A stretch of 64,000 nucleotides of DNA from Streptomyces sp. NBC_00513 (GTDB lineage Bacteria; Actinomycetota; Actinomycetes; Streptomycetales; Streptomycetaceae). The translations under genes and the position numbers were made by a program. The stretch is taken from NCBI RefSeq assembly GCF_041431415.1, contig NZ_CP107845.1, positions 6,324,001-6,388,000 of the forward strand. Reading direction: 5' to 3'. Below, in pieces: positions 1-9,134 of the stretch (positions within the stretch are counted from its first letter, which is position 1; each line of letters opens with the position of its first letter). Under the pieces are notes generated by a model. It did no database searches and had not been told where the DNA came from. It worked only from the letters and a program-made list of their open reading frames with translations.

Positions 1-866
1 GTCGCGCCCACCGCCACCGATCCGCCCACCGCGACGGGCAGATGCTTGACCGAGGCGTGGTGCCGGTAGCGGAAGTCCGGCCCGTACCGTTCCAGGGCGG
101 CCGCCGACCGGGCCACGATCGCCACGTCCAGGGTCGGCAGGGGCAGCGCCCAGGTGCCGGTCTCGCGGCTGTAGTGCGGGTGGCCGCCCGTGCCCCGTAC
201 CCGGCGCTCGGGCCGCCGCGGTTCGTGCAGCCGCCGCTCGCGGGCCGCGGCCAGGGTCTGCGGGCCCCGGCTCATGGCGGTGAGCGCGGAGGCCAGGGTG
301 CCGCCGGACAGCATCGCGTTGGAGCGCATGAACCCGTCCACGCGCAGCGGCACCCCGGCCGGCAGTCGACCCACCGTGAAGTACGCGCCGAGGTCGGCCG
401 GGATCGAGTCGAAGCCGCACGCGTGCACCAGCCGGGCGCCCGTCTCCCGGGCCCGCGCGTCGTGCTCGACGTACATCCGGTCGACGAACTCCGGCTCGCC
501 CGTGAGGTCGACGTAGTCGGTGCCCGCCTCGGCGCACGCCGCGACCAGTTCCGCCCCGTACCAGACGTACGGCCCGACGGTGCTGGCCAGGACCCGGGTG
601 GAGGACGCCAACTCCCGCAGGGTGTCGGGGTCGCCCGAGTCGGCGCGGATCAGTGGCAGGGCCGCGCAGGCCGGGTCGAGGGCGGCGAGCCGTTCGCGCA
701 GCCGCTCCAGTTTGCCGAGGTCCCGCCCCGCCAGGGCCCACCGGCAGTCTGCCGGGGCGTTCGCCGCCAGGTACTCGGCGGTGAGTGCCCCGACGAACCC
801 GGTGGCCCCGAAAAGCACGACGTCGTAAGCCCGTTCCGGATCGTGGTGCCGAACCCGCTCGTTCAT
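1..866 (-). CDS. Saccharopine dehydrogenase-like NADP-binding protein (trans-acting enoyl reductase type), 3' end beyond window
   Basis: The minus-strand frame opens at ATG 866 and stays open to the left edge (at least 288 codons), so the C-terminus is missing. The N-terminus reads MNERVRHHDPERAYDVVLFG followed by ATGFVG, a Rossmann dinucleotide-binding loop at about residues 15-26. Further on come WALAGRD, ASTVGPYVWYG, DLTGEPEFV and HACGFDSIPADLG, the order seen in saccharopine-dehydrogenase-like oxidoreductases that include the mycobacterial trans-acting enoyl reductases. Members act on diverse, often lipid, substrates, so the substrate cannot be read from the sequence. It is divergent from the MmcQ/YjbR gene at 983, leaving a short shared promoter region. 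Family assignment is firm; the specific reaction is unknown. Confidence 0.85.
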   Translation of the reverse strand, partial: MNERVRHHDPERAYDVVLFGATGFVGALTAEYLAANAPADCRWALAGRDLGKLERLRERLAALDPACAALPLIRADSGDPDTLRELASSTRVLASTVGPYVWYGAELVAACAEAGTDYVDLTGEPEFVDRMYVEHDARARETGARLVHACGFDSIPADLGAYFTVGRLPAGVPLRVDGFMRSNAMLSGGTLASALTAMSRGPQTLAAARERRLHEPRRPERRVRGTGGHPHYSRETGTWALPLPTLDVAIVARSAAALERYGPDFRYRHHASVKHLPVAVGGSVAVGA

Positions 867-982
867 GGACCGCTCCTCCCAGCTGGTGTCGGTGGCTGAG
901 GCTAGCGTGAGGGACGGCTGTCCGTACGGGCAGGTACGCGCCGGGCGCGCATCGCGCGGGTACCCGGGGCCGCCTGCGGTGA

Positions 983-1381
983 GTGGAGGTGTCGGTGAAG
1001 GCTGCGGTGCGCAAGTGGGAGGCGGTGCGAGGGTTCGCCCTCGGGTTGCCGGAGGCCGTCGAGGAGTTCCCCTGGGGGCCCGAGGACGCCGTGCTGAAGG
1101 TCAACAAGAAGATCTTCGTCTTCATGGGCAACACGGACGGTCCGCCGGGCATCTCCGTGAAACTGAAGGACGAGGCGCTCCACGGGCACGCCATGACCGC
1201 TCCCGGGGCCGAGCCGACCGGGTACGGACTGGGCCGGTCGGGATGGGTGTCCGTGCCGCTGGGGGAGAAGGGCGCGCCCTCGGTGGAGGTGCTGTGCGAG
1301 TGGGTGGAGGAGAGCTACCGGACCGTCGCCCTCAAACGGCACGTGAAGGAGCTGGACGCGCGAATCGAGGCAGATGGCTAA
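983..1381 (+). CDS. MmcQ/YjbR-family (CyaY-like fold) protein
   Basis: A 132-residue protein starting at GTG 983. The order of features is typical of the MmcQ/YjbR DUF419 family: an N-terminal helix (VRKWEAVRGFALGLPEA), then EEFPWG, a VLKVNKKIFVFM strand, substrate-like loops, and a C-terminal helix (VLCEWVEESYRTVALKRHV). These are small proteins with a CyaY-like fold and suspected nucleic-acid binding; their biochemical role is not established. GTG 992 a few codons downstream is an alternative start. The stop (TAA 1379-1381) overlaps the imperfect palindrome TAAGCGCTTG, which begins the control region of the following catabolic operon. Confidence 0.8.
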   Translation: MEVSVKAAVRKWEAVRGFALGLPEAVEEFPWGPEDAVLKVNKKIFVFMGNTDGPPGISVKLKDEALHGHAMTAPGAEPTGYGLGRSGWVSVPLGEKGAPSVEVLCEWVEESYRTVALKRHVKELDARIEADG

Positions 1382-1401
1382 GCGCTTGCTCTTGTGCTGA
1401 G

Positions 1402-1415
1402 TGGAACGCGTTCCT
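1402..1415. promoter_or_regulatory. KstR-like palindromic operator upstream of acyl-CoA operon
   Basis: TGGAACGCGTTCCT contains a perfect 12-bp palindrome (GGAACGCGTTCC) and matches the KstR consensus TnnAACnnGTTnnA at every fixed position except the last. A second near-palindrome, TAAGCGCTTG, lies at 1379-1388. Both fall between the MmcQ gene and the first gene of the operon starting at 1474, where a TetR-family repressor of lipid catabolism would bind. The binding protein is not encoded in this window, so the regulator's identity is inference. Confidence 0.5.
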
Positions 1416-1473
1416 AGCATCGCTGGTGTTACATCAGTTGTGTCACACCACGCACCAGGATGCTGGGGGCTCG

Positions 1474-2646
1474 ATGGCAGCGACAGGTACCGGGCACGGG
1501 AGCGCCGAGGGGACCGGCGACGGTGGCCGGAACGGCCCGCTCGCGGGCGTGCGCGTCGTCGAGCTCGCCGGCATCGGGCCGGGGCCGTTCGCCGCGATGG
1601 TCCTCGCGGACCTCGGGGCGGACGTCGTCCGGGTGGACCGGCCCGGAGGCGGCGGACTCGCCGTCGACCCGGCGTACGACATCACCAACCGCAACAAGCG
1701 CTCCGTCCTGCTCGACCTGAAGTCCGCCGAGGGCCCGGCCCGTGTCCTGGACCTGGTCGAGCGGGCCGACGTGCTCATCGAGGGGTTCCGGCCCGGGGTC
1801 GCCGAGCGCCTCGGCGTCGGCCCCGACGCGTGCCTCGCCCGCAACCCGAGACTGGTCTACGGCCGGATGACCGGCTGGGGCCAGGACGGCCCGCTCGCGC
1901 ACACGGCCGGGCACGACATCGCGTACATCGCCGTCACCGGCGCGCTCGGCATGATCGGGAACCCGGGCGAGCCCCCGGCCGTCCCCGCCAACCTCGTGGG
2001 GGACTACGCCGGCGGCTCCCTGTACCTGGTCATCGGGATCCTCGCCGCCCTCCGCCACGCGGGCACCCCCGACGGCACCGGACAGGTCGTCGACGCGGCC
2101 ATCGTGGACGGCACCGCCCACCTCACCTCGATGATCCACGGGATGATGGCCGCCGGCGGCTGGCAGGACCGGCGCGGGGCCAACCTGCTCGACGGCGGCT
2201 GCCCCTTCTACGGCACCTACGAGACCTCCGACGGGCAGTACATGGCCGTCGGCGCGCTGGAGCAGCAGTTCTACGACACATTCGTCGACCTGCTCGGCAT
2301 CGAGGACCGGGCCCCGGCCCGCAAGGACCTGGCCCGCTGGGGCGAACTCCGCGAGACGGTCGCCGCCCGCTTCAAGTCCCGTACCCGGCAGGAGTGGACG
2401 GCCGTCTTCGAGGGCAGCGACGCCTGCGTGGCGCCGGTCCTGTCCCTGGGCGAGGCGCCCGCGCACCCGCACCTCGCCGCCCGCGGCACCTTCACCGACG
2501 TCGGCGGGATCACCCAGCCCGCGCCCGCACCCCGCTTCTCCGCGACCGCCACGGCCGTCACCGGCGGGCCCGCCCTGCCGGGCGCGCACACCGAGTCCGT
2601 GGCGGCGGACTGGGACCTGCCGGCCCTGCTCGGGAAGGACGCCTGA
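1474..2646 (+). CDS. CaiB/BaiF family CoA transferase / alpha-methylacyl-CoA racemase
   Basis: A 390-residue class III CoA-transferase-fold protein from ATG 1474. The N-terminal Rossmann part reads PLAGVRVVELAGIGPGPFAAMVLADLGADVVRVDRP, given here in pieces: GVRVVELAGIGPGPF, then MVLADLGADVVRV. The motif NRNKRSVLLDLKS follows. The GWGQDGPLAHTAGHDI segment carries the His and Asp that in AMACR/MCR perform proton transfer at the alpha carbon. Overall similarity to alpha-methylacyl-CoA racemases is strong; family members also include true CoA transferases. As first gene of an operon with beta-oxidation enzymes it probably epimerises (2R)-methylacyl-CoA, for example from branched fatty acids or sterol side chains, before dehydrogenation. 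It overlaps the next start by ATGA. Confidence 0.88.
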   Translation: MAATGTGHGSAEGTGDGGRNGPLAGVRVVELAGIGPGPFAAMVLADLGADVVRVDRPGGGGLAVDPAYDITNRNKRSVLLDLKSAEGPARVLDLVERADVLIEGFRPGVAERLGVGPDACLARNPRLVYGRMTGWGQDGPLAHTAGHDIAYIAVTGALGMIGNPGEPPAVPANLVGDYAGGSLYLVIGILAALRHAGTPDGTGQVVDAAIVDGTAHLTSMIHGMMAAGGWQDRRGANLLDGGCPFYGTYETSDGQYMAVGALEQQFYDTFVDLLGIEDRAPARKDLARWGELRETVAARFKSRTRQEWTAVFEGSDACVAPVLSLGEAPAHPHLAARGTFTDVGGITQPAPAPRFSATATAVTGGPALPGAHTESVAADWDLPALLGKDA

Positions 2647-3671
2647 TGGAACTGTCCATGATGCTCGACTACGCGGGCGACCCGCGCCGGGCCGCCGACG
2701 AGGCGGCCGCGCTGGAGGCGGCCGGACTCGACGCCGTCTGGGTCGCGGAGGCCTGGGGCTTCGACTCGCCCACGATCATGGGGTACCTGGCCGCCCGCAC
2801 CGAGCGGATGAGAATCGGCTCGGCGATCCTCAACGTCTACTCCCGCACCCCCGCGCTCATCGCCCAGACCGCGGCCGGTCTCGACGCGATCTCCGGCGGC
2901 CGGGCCCTGCTGGGCCTCGGCGCCTCCGGCCCGCAGGTGGTCGAGGGGTGGCACGGGAAGCCGTACGACAAGCCGATCGGCCGGACCCGCGAGACCGTCG
3001 AACTGTGCCGCCGCATCTGGCGCCGCGAGACGATCGACCACCACGGGATCACCGACATGCCGCTGCCGCCCGAGAGGGGCGGCCGACACGGCAAACCGCT
3101 GAAGATCCTCACCCGACCGGTCCGCGACGCCGTCCCCGTCTACGTGGCCTCGCTCGGCCCCGCGAACGTGGCGATGACCGCCGAGATCGCCGACGGCTGG
3201 CTCCCCACCCTCTTCCTCCCCGAGAAGGCCGCGGACGTGTGGGGGAGCGCCCTCGCCCGGGGCGCGGTCAAGCGCTCCCCGGACCTCGGCCCGCTGGAGA
3301 CCGTCGCGGGCGGCCTCCTCGCCATCGGCGAGGACGCCGCCGCCGTACGCGACCTGGCGCGCCCGCAGATCGCCCTGTACGTCGGGGGGATGGGGGCGCC
3401 GGGCAAGAACTTCTACAACGACCTCGCCGTCGCCTACGGGTACGAGGAGGAGGCCCGGAAGATCCAGGAGCTCTACCTCTCCGGCCGCAAGCGCGACGCC
3501 GCGGCGGCCGTGCCCGACGAGTTCTGCGAGCTGATGACCCTGTGCGGCCCCGAGGGGTACGTGCGCGAGCGCGTCGAGGCCTTCCGCGCCGCCGGCGTCA
3601 CCATGCTCAACGTGACGCCCGTCGGACCCGAGCCGGCCCGGCTCATCGAGACCGTCAAGAACTGGCTGTGA
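2646..3671 (+). CDS. LLM-class flavin/F420-dependent oxidoreductase
   Basis: A 341-residue protein starting at ATG 2646 inside the preceding TGA (ATGA overlap), so translation is probably coupled. The sequence MELSMMLDYAGDPRRAADEA, then GLDAVWVAEAWGFDSPTIMG and RIGSAILNVYSRTPALIAQTA, is that of the luciferase-like TIM-barrel family, most like F420-dependent methylene-tetrahydromethanopterin-reductase-type oxidoreductases of actinomycetes. SGGRALLGLGASGPQVVEGWHG is the characteristic central stretch. The substrate is unknown. Its place between an acyl-CoA racemase and an acyl-CoA dehydrogenase suggests a redox step on a branched or cyclic acyl chain, but that is inference from context only. 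Confidence 0.88.
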   Translation: MELSMMLDYAGDPRRAADEAAALEAAGLDAVWVAEAWGFDSPTIMGYLAARTERMRIGSAILNVYSRTPALIAQTAAGLDAISGGRALLGLGASGPQVVEGWHGKPYDKPIGRTRETVELCRRIWRRETIDHHGITDMPLPPERGGRHGKPLKILTRPVRDAVPVYVASLGPANVAMTAEIADGWLPTLFLPEKAADVWGSALARGAVKRSPDLGPLETVAGGLLAIGEDAAAVRDLARPQIALYVGGMGAPGKNFYNDLAVAYGYEEEARKIQELYLSGRKRDAAAAVPDEFCELMTLCGPEGYVRERVEAFRAAGVTMLNVTPVGPEPARLIETVKNWL

Positions 3672-3682
3672 GGAGCCCATCC

Positions 3683-4825
3683 ATGAAGCGCCGGATCTTC
3701 GACGCCGACCACGAGGCGTTCCGCGACACCGTGCGCACCTTCCTGAACAAGGAGGTGCTGCCGCACTACGACGCCTGGGAGAAGGACGGCATCGTCAGCC
3801 GGGAGGCCTGGGTCGCGGCCGGCCGGCAGGGCCTGCTGGGCCTCGCCGTCCCGGAGGAGTACGGCGGCGGCGGCAACACCGACTTCCGCTACGCCGCCGT
3901 GATCGCCGAGGAGTTCACCCGGGCGGGCGCCGCCGGACTCGCGATCGGCCTGCACAACGACATCATCGGCCCGTACCTGACCTCGCTGGCCACCGAGGAG
4001 CAGAAACGCCGGTGGCTGCCGGGCTTCTGCAGCGGCGAGATCATCACCGCCATCGCGATGACCGAACCGGGCGCCGGCTCCGACCTCCAGGGGATCCGGA
4101 CCACGGCCGAGGACGCCGGCGACCACTGGGTGCTCAACGGCTCCAAGACGTTCATCTCCAACGGGATCCTCGCCGACCTCGTGATCGTGGTCGCCAAGAC
4201 CACCCCCGAGGGCGGGGCGCACGGCATGTCCCTGCTGGTCGTCGAACGGGGCGCGGAGGGCTTCGAGCGCGGCCGCAACCTCGACAAGATCGGCCAGAAG
4301 GCCCAGGACACCGCCGAACTGTTCTTCCACGACGTCCGGGTCCCGAAGGAGAACCTCCTCGGGGAACTCGACGGCGCGTTCGTCCACCTGATGACCAACC
4401 TCGCCCAGGAGCGGATGGGCATCGCGATGGCCGGCATAGCCGCCGCCGAATACCTGCTGGAGATCACCACCGCGTACGTCAAGGAACGCGAGGCCTTCGG
4501 CCGGCCGCTGTCCAAGCTCCAGCACATCCGGTTCGAGATCGCCGAGATGGCCACCGAGTGCGCCGTCACCCGCACCTTCCTCGACCGCTGCATCACCGAC
4601 CACTCCAACGGGGAACTGGACCACGTCCACGCCTCGATGGCCAAGTGGTGGGCCACCGAACTGCAGAAGCGGGTCGCCGACCGCTGCCTGCAACTGCACG
4701 GCGGCTACGGATACATGACCGAGTACCGGGTGGCGCGGGCCTTCGTCGACGGCCGCATCCAGACCATCTACGGCGGCACCACCGAGATCATGAAGGAGAT
4801 CATCGGCCGCTCCCTGCTGGGCTGA
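3683..4825 (+). CDS. Acyl-CoA dehydrogenase
   Basis: A 380-residue flavoprotein from ATG 3683, 11 bases after the preceding stop and preceded by GAGGAG. Visible landmarks: [16 protein letters not shown] at the N-terminus; [18 protein letters not shown], the flavin/substrate loop (residues about 128-145); [13 protein letters not shown]; the middle beta domain with [23 protein letters not shown]; and the C-terminal [16 protein letters not shown] plus [19 protein letters not shown]. It introduces the alpha,beta double bond in acyl-CoA thioesters with FAD, passing electrons to ETF. The residue at the MCAD-type C-terminal glutamate position (YEGT) is Gly, as in the isovaleryl/long-chain subgroups where the base sits elsewhere. 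Substrate is likely a branched or medium/long acyl-CoA. Confidence 0.93.
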   Translation: MKRRIFDADHEAFRDTVRTFLNKEVLPHYDAWEKDGIVSREAWVAAGRQGLLGLAVPEEYGGGGNTDFRYAAVIAEEFTRAGAAGLAIGLHNDIIGPYLTSLATEEQKRRWLPGFCSGEIITAIAMTEPGAGSDLQGIRTTAEDAGDHWVLNGSKTFISNGILADLVIVVAKTTPEGGAHGMSLLVVERGAEGFERGRNLDKIGQKAQDTAELFFHDVRVPKENLLGELDGAFVHLMTNLAQERMGIAMAGIAAAEYLLEITTAYVKEREAFGRPLSKLQHIRFEIAEMATECAVTRTFLDRCITDHSNGELDHVHASMAKWWATELQKRVADRCLQLHGGYGYMTEYRVARAFVDGRIQTIYGGTTEIMKEIIGRSLLG

Positions 4826-4884
4826 CGCTCCCTTCCGACCGACCTCCCCGACCCACCCCTCCAGACCCTCGAAAGGCTTGACCA

Positions 4885-6099
4885 GTGAGCACCGAAGCGT
4901 ACGTATACGACGCGATCCGCACGCCGCGCGGCCGCGGCAAGGTCAACGGCTCCCTGCACGGCACCAAGCCGATCGACCTGGTCGTCGGCCTCATCCACGC
5001 CCTGCGCGAGCGCAACCCCGGCCTGGACCCGGGCACCATCGACGACATCGTCCTCGGTGTCGTCGGCCCGGTCGGCGACCAGGGATCCGACATCGCCCGC
5101 ATCGCGGCCATCGCCGCCGGGCTGCCGGACACCGTCGCGGGCGTCCAGGAGAACCGCTTCTGCGCCTCCGGCCTCGAAGCCGTCAACATGGCCGCCGCCA
5201 AGGTCCGTTCCGGCTGGGAGGACCTGGTCCTCGCCGGCGGCGTGGAATCCATGTCCCGCGTCCCGATGGCCTCCGACGGCGGCGCCTGGTTCGCCGACCC
5301 GATGACCAACTGGGACACCGGCTTCGTCCCGCAGGGCATCGGCGCCGACCTGATCGCCACCATCGAGGGCTTCTCCCGCCGCGACGTCGACGAGTACGCG
5401 GCCCTGTCCCAGGAGCGCGCCGCCGACGCCATCAAGGACGGCCGCTTCGCCAAGTCGGTCGTGCCCGTCACCGACCGCAACGGCCTGGTCGTCCTGGACC
5501 ACGACGAGTTCGTCCGCCCCGGCACCACGGCCGACACCCTCGCCAAGCTGAAGCCGTCCTTCGCGGACATCGGCGACCTCGGCGGCTTCGACGCCGTGGC
5601 CCTGCAGAAGTACCACTGGATCGAGAAGATCGACCACGTCCACCACGCCGGCAACTCCTCCGGCATCGTCGACGGCGCCTCCCTCGTCGCCATCGGCTCC
5701 CGCGAGGCCGGCGAGCGCAACGGACTCGCCCCCCGCGCCCGGATCGTCTCCGCGGCGGTGTCCGGCTCCGAGCCCACCATCATGCTCACGGGCCCCGCCC
5801 CCGCCACCCGCAAGGCCCTCGCCAAGGCCGGGCTGAGCATCGACGACATCGACCTCATCGAGATCAACGAGGCCTTCGCCGGCGTCGTGCTGCGCTTCGT
5901 CAAGGACATGGGCGTCTCCCTCGACAAGGTCAACGTCAACGGCGGCGCCATCGCGCTCGGCCACCCGCTGGGCGCCACCGGCGCGATGATCCTCGGCACG
6001 ATCGTCGACGAGCTGGAGCGCCAGGACAAGCGCTACGGCCTCGTGACCCTCTGCGTGGGCGGCGGCATGGGCGTCGCCACCATCGTCGAACGTCTCTGA
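4885..6099 (+). CDS. fadA: Acetyl-CoA C-acetyltransferase (beta-ketothiolase)
   Basis: A 404-residue thiolase starting at GTG 4885 with GAAAGG about 10 bases upstream. The nucleophilic cysteine is in [11 protein letters not shown] (about Cys93), the HEAF-type motif reads NEAFAG, the GHPLGATGA stretch carries the catalytic His, and the C-terminal CVGGGMG supplies the second Cys. It performs the thiolytic cleavage that ends each beta-oxidation round, or the reverse condensation. With the FadB-type protein immediately downstream it forms the usual fadAB pair; the pair follows racemase, oxidoreductase and dehydrogenase genes, completing a catabolic operon. Confidence 0.95.
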   Translation: MSTEAYVYDAIRTPRGRGKVNGSLHGTKPIDLVVGLIHALRERNPGLDPGTIDDIVLGVVGPVGDQGSDIARIAAIAAGLPDTVAGVQENRFCASGLEAVNMAAAKVRSGWEDLVLAGGVESMSRVPMASDGGAWFADPMTNWDTGFVPQGIGADLIATIEGFSRRDVDEYAALSQERAADAIKDGRFAKSVVPVTDRNGLVVLDHDEFVRPGTTADTLAKLKPSFADIGDLGGFDAVALQKYHWIEKIDHVHHAGNSSGIVDGASLVAIGSREAGERNGLAPRARIVSAAVSGSEPTIMLTGPAPATRKALAKAGLSIDDIDLIEINEAFAGVVLRFVKDMGVSLDKVNVNGGAIALGHPLGATGAMILGTIVDELERQDKRYGLVTLCVGGGMGVATIVERL

Positions 6100-6155
6100 A
6101 CCGTCCCTGTATCCCAGACCCCGCCCCTGACACGGCCGACACGGAAGTAGCGAAC

Positions 6156-8327
6156 ATGAGCGAGTCCACCACGATCCGCTGGGAACAGGACGAGACCGGC
6201 GTCGTCACCCTCGTCCTCGACGACCCCGACCAGTCCGCCAACACGATGAACCAGGCCTTCAAGGACTCCATCGCGGCCATCGCCGACCGCGCCGAGGCCG
6301 AGAAGGACTCCATCCGCGGCATCGTCTTCACCTCCGCCAAGAAGACCTTCTTCGCCGGCGGCGACCTCAAGGACATGATCCGGCTCCGCCCCGAGGACGC
6401 CGGCCTGGCCTTCGACACCGGCACCGAGATCAAGCGCTCGCTGCGCCGCATCGAAACCCTCGGCAAGCCCGTCGTCGCCGCCATCAACGGCGCCGCCCTG
6501 GGCGGCGGTTACGAGATCTGTCTGGCCTCCCACCACCGCATCGCCCTCGACGCCCCCGGCTCCAAGATCGGCCTGCCCGAGGTCACCCTCGGCCTGCTCC
6601 CCGCCGGCGGCGGCGTCACCCGCACCGTGCGGCTGATGGGCATCGCCGACGCGCTCCTCAAGGTGCTGCTCCAGGGCACCCAGTACAACCCGCGGCGCGC
6701 CCTGGAGAACGGCCTCGTCCACGAACTGGCCGCCACCCCCGAGGAGATGCTCGTCAAGGCGCGCGCCTTCATCGACGCGAACCCCGAGTCGAAGCAGCCC
6801 TGGGACGTACCCGGCTACAAGATCCCGGGCGGCACGCCGTCCAACCCGCGCTTCGCCGCCAACCTCCCGGCGTTCCCCGCGAACCTCAAGAAGCAGCTGG
6901 GCGGCGCCCCCTACCCGGCGCCGCGCAACATCCTGGCCTGCGCCGTCGAGGGCTCCCAGGTCGACTTCGACACCGCGCTGACCATCGAGGCCCGGTACTT
7001 CACCGAGCTGGTCACCGGACAGACCGCCAAGAACATGATCCAGGCGTTCTTCTTCGACCTCCAGGCCGTCAACGCGGGCCGCAGCCGCCCGCAGGGCGTC
7101 GGCCCGCGCACGGTCCGCAAGGTCGCCGTCCTCGGGGCCGGGATGATGGGCGCGGGCATCGCCTACTCCTGCGCCCGCGCGGGCATCGACGTGGTCCTCA
7201 AGGACGTCACCGTCGAGGCCGCCGCCAAGGGCAAGGAGTACTCGCGCAAGCTGCTGGACAAGGCGGTCTCCCGGGGCCGGACCACCGAGGACCAGCGCGC
7301 CGAGCTGCTGGCCCGGATCACCCCGACCGGCGACGCCGCCGACCTCGCCGGCTGTGACGCCGTGATCGAGGCCGTCTTCGAGGACACCTCCCTCAAGCAC
7401 AAGGTGTTCCAGGAGATCCAGGACGTCGTCGAGCCCGACGCGCTGCTCTGCTCCAACACCTCCACCCTGCCCATCACGGGCCTGGCGGAAGGGGTCTCGC
7501 GCCCCGTCGACTTCATCGGCCTGCACTTCTTCTCGCCCGTCGACAAGATGCCGCTGGTCGAGATCATCAAGGGCGCGCAGACCGGCGACGAGGCCATCGC
7601 CCGCGCCTTCGACCTGGTCCGCCAGATCAACAAGACCCCGATCGTGGTCAACGACTCGCGCGGCTTCTTCACCTCGCGCGTCATCGGCCAGTTCATCAAC
7701 GAGGGCGTGGCGATGGTCGGCGAGGGCATCGAGCCCGCCTCCGTCGAACAGGCCGCCGCCCAGGCCGGTTACCCGGCCAAGGTGCTCTCCCTCATGGACG
7801 AGCTGACCCTGACCCTGCCCCGCAAGATCCGCAACGAGACCCGCAAGGCCTTCGAGGCCGAGGGCCGCGCCTGGGCCGAGCACCCGGCGGACACGGTCAT
7901 CGACCGGATGGTCGACGAGTTCGACCGCCCGGGGCGCAGCGGCGGCGGCGGCTTCTACGAGTACGACGAGGCGGGCAAGCGGACCCGCATCTGGTCCGGC
8001 CTGCGCGAGCACTTCACCAAGCCCGGCGCCGAGATCCCCTTCGAGGACATGAAGGAGCGGATGCTCTTCTCCGAGGCGCTGGACACCGTCCGCTGCCTCG
8101 ACGAGGGGGTGCTGACCTCGATCGCCGACGCCAACATCGGCTCCATCATGGGCATCGGTTTCCCGGCCTGGACCGGCGGCGTGATCCAGTACGTCAACGG
8201 CTACGAGGGCGGGCTGCCGGGCTTCGTCGCCCGCGCGCGGGAACTCGCGGAGAAGTACGGCGAGCGCTTCACCCCGCCGGCGTCGCTGGTGGCGAAGGCC
8301 GAGCGCGGCGAGACGTACGCCGACTGA
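6156..8327 (+). CDS. fadB: Multifunctional enoyl-CoA hydratase / 3-hydroxyacyl-CoA dehydrogenase (FadB/FadJ type)
   Basis: A 723-residue protein from ATG 6156. Residues about 1-310 form a crotonase domain with the oxyanion-hole segments FFAGGDLKDM and INGAALGGGYEICLA and the conserved GLPEVTLGLLPAGGG. The 3-hydroxyacyl-CoA dehydrogenase part begins near residue 327 with the NAD loop VLGAGMMGAGIAYS, followed by SNTSTLPI, FIGLHFFSPVDKMPLVEII and DSRGFFTSRV, then the C-terminal helical domains. It hydrates enoyl-CoA and oxidises the L-3-hydroxyacyl-CoA, feeding the thiolase encoded just upstream. The gene is the last of the operon; a strong hairpin follows at 8333. Confidence 0.95.
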   Translation: MSESTTIRWEQDETGVVTLVLDDPDQSANTMNQAFKDSIAAIADRAEAEKDSIRGIVFTSAKKTFFAGGDLKDMIRLRPEDAGLAFDTGTEIKRSLRRIETLGKPVVAAINGAALGGGYEICLASHHRIALDAPGSKIGLPEVTLGLLPAGGGVTRTVRLMGIADALLKVLLQGTQYNPRRALENGLVHELAATPEEMLVKARAFIDANPESKQPWDVPGYKIPGGTPSNPRFAANLPAFPANLKKQLGGAPYPAPRNILACAVEGSQVDFDTALTIEARYFTELVTGQTAKNMIQAFFFDLQAVNAGRSRPQGVGPRTVRKVAVLGAGMMGAGIAYSCARAGIDVVLKDVTVEAAAKGKEYSRKLLDKAVSRGRTTEDQRAELLARITPTGDAADLAGCDAVIEAVFEDTSLKHKVFQEIQDVVEPDALLCSNTSTLPITGLAEGVSRPVDFIGLHFFSPVDKMPLVEIIKGAQTGDEAIARAFDLVRQINKTPIVVNDSRGFFTSRVIGQFINEGVAMVGEGIEPASVEQAAAQAGYPAKVLSLMDELTLTLPRKIRNETRKAFEAEGRAWAEHPADTVIDRMVDEFDRPGRSGGGGFYEYDEAGKRTRIWSGLREHFTKPGAEIPFEDMKERMLFSEALDTVRCLDEGVLTSIADANIGSIMGIGFPAWTGGVIQYVNGYEGGLPGFVARARELAEKYGERFTPPASLVAKAERGETYAD

Positions 8328-8332
8328 TCGGC

Positions 8333-8373
8333 CGCCGCGCGGCCCCGGGGCGACACCCCGGGGCCGCGCGGCG
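8333..8373. terminator. Bidirectional hairpin terminator between convergent genes
   Basis: A perfect 18-bp inverted repeat (arms 8333-8350 and 8356-8373) with the 5-base loop CGACA. It lies six bases after the fadB stop and before the 3' end of the convergent gene at 8423, so it can stop transcription from both sides. There is no U tract, which is normal for streptomycete terminators. Confidence 0.8.
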
Positions 8374-8422
8374 CGGACGTCCGCGGCGGCGCGTCGGGCA
8401 TCCGCTCCGGGCGCCGCTCGCG

Positions 8423-9124
8423 TCAGGCGTCCCCGTGCGCGTCCTCGGATGCGTCCTCGGGTGCGGGGGAGTACAGGGAGGCGAACACGCCCCGGTGCGC
8501 GGCGCCGTCCGGCGCGGTCCACCCCGCGGTGACCCCTCCGGCGGCCTCGGCCGGTCCGGCGTCCGGCGCCAGTGGCGTCAGGACCCGCGCGACGGCGAGA
8601 CGGGTCCGCCCCGGGCCCGCCACCCGTACCTCCGTGTCCCGCGCGGAGTCGGACACCTCGGGGCGTTCCGCCGGGAGCAGCGCCGGGAGGCCCGGGCCGT
8701 CGAACCGGGCGGTGACGGACGGGTCGGGAGTGTCGGACTCGCTCTGCCGCTGCGGTACCGCCCGGCCCTGGAACAGGGCCAGCAACTCGGCCACGAGCAC
8801 CGGGTCATGGGCCCCGTCGTACACCCAGCGGGTCCCGAGCACGCCGTGCTCGGAGGTGCCGATCAGGGCCGCGTCGGCGCCGTCGAGCGGCGCTCCCCGG
8901 TAGGTGAGGGGCACGTGGTACGCGATCGGGTGCTCGCCCGAGTCGTCGGTGACCACCATGAACTCGATGCCCACCTCGCCCGCGGGATCGTCGAGTCGGA
9001 AACCGCCGGCCCGTGCCAGGTCGGGTGCGGCGCCGGTGGGGAGGTACCACGGTCGGTCCGGCAGCCAGGCAGCCAGGAGCTCCAGTTTGCCGGGGCTCAT
9101 CGTGGTCTTGTGGATGATCGCCAT
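8423..9124 (-). CDS. Maltokinase N-terminal cap-like domain protein
   Basis: A 233-residue protein starting at ATG 9124. The N-terminus MAIIHKTTMSPGKLELLAAW, then LPDRPWYLP, resembles the cap domain found at the front of mycobacterial and streptomycete maltokinases (Pep2/Mak) and similar stand-alone proteins. IEFMVVTDD, YHVPLTYRGAPL and the GTSEHGVLGTRWVYDGAHDPV segment complete that domain. No kinase lobe follows, so it is not a maltokinase itself. Stand-alone versions are common in streptomycetes with unknown function. The C-terminal 20 residues are Ala/Glu/Asp-rich. It ends convergently with fadB. Confidence 0.7.
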   Translation of the reverse strand: MAIIHKTTMSPGKLELLAAWLPDRPWYLPTGAAPDLARAGGFRLDDPAGEVGIEFMVVTDDSGEHPIAYHVPLTYRGAPLDGADAALIGTSEHGVLGTRWVYDGAHDPVLVAELLALFQGRAVPQRQSESDTPDPSVTARFDGPGLPALLPAERPEVSDSARDTEVRVAGPGRTRLAVARVLTPLAPDAGPAEAAGGVTAGWTAPDGAAHRGVFASLYSPAPEDASEDAHGDA

Positions 9125-9134
9125 GCGTCCGAAC

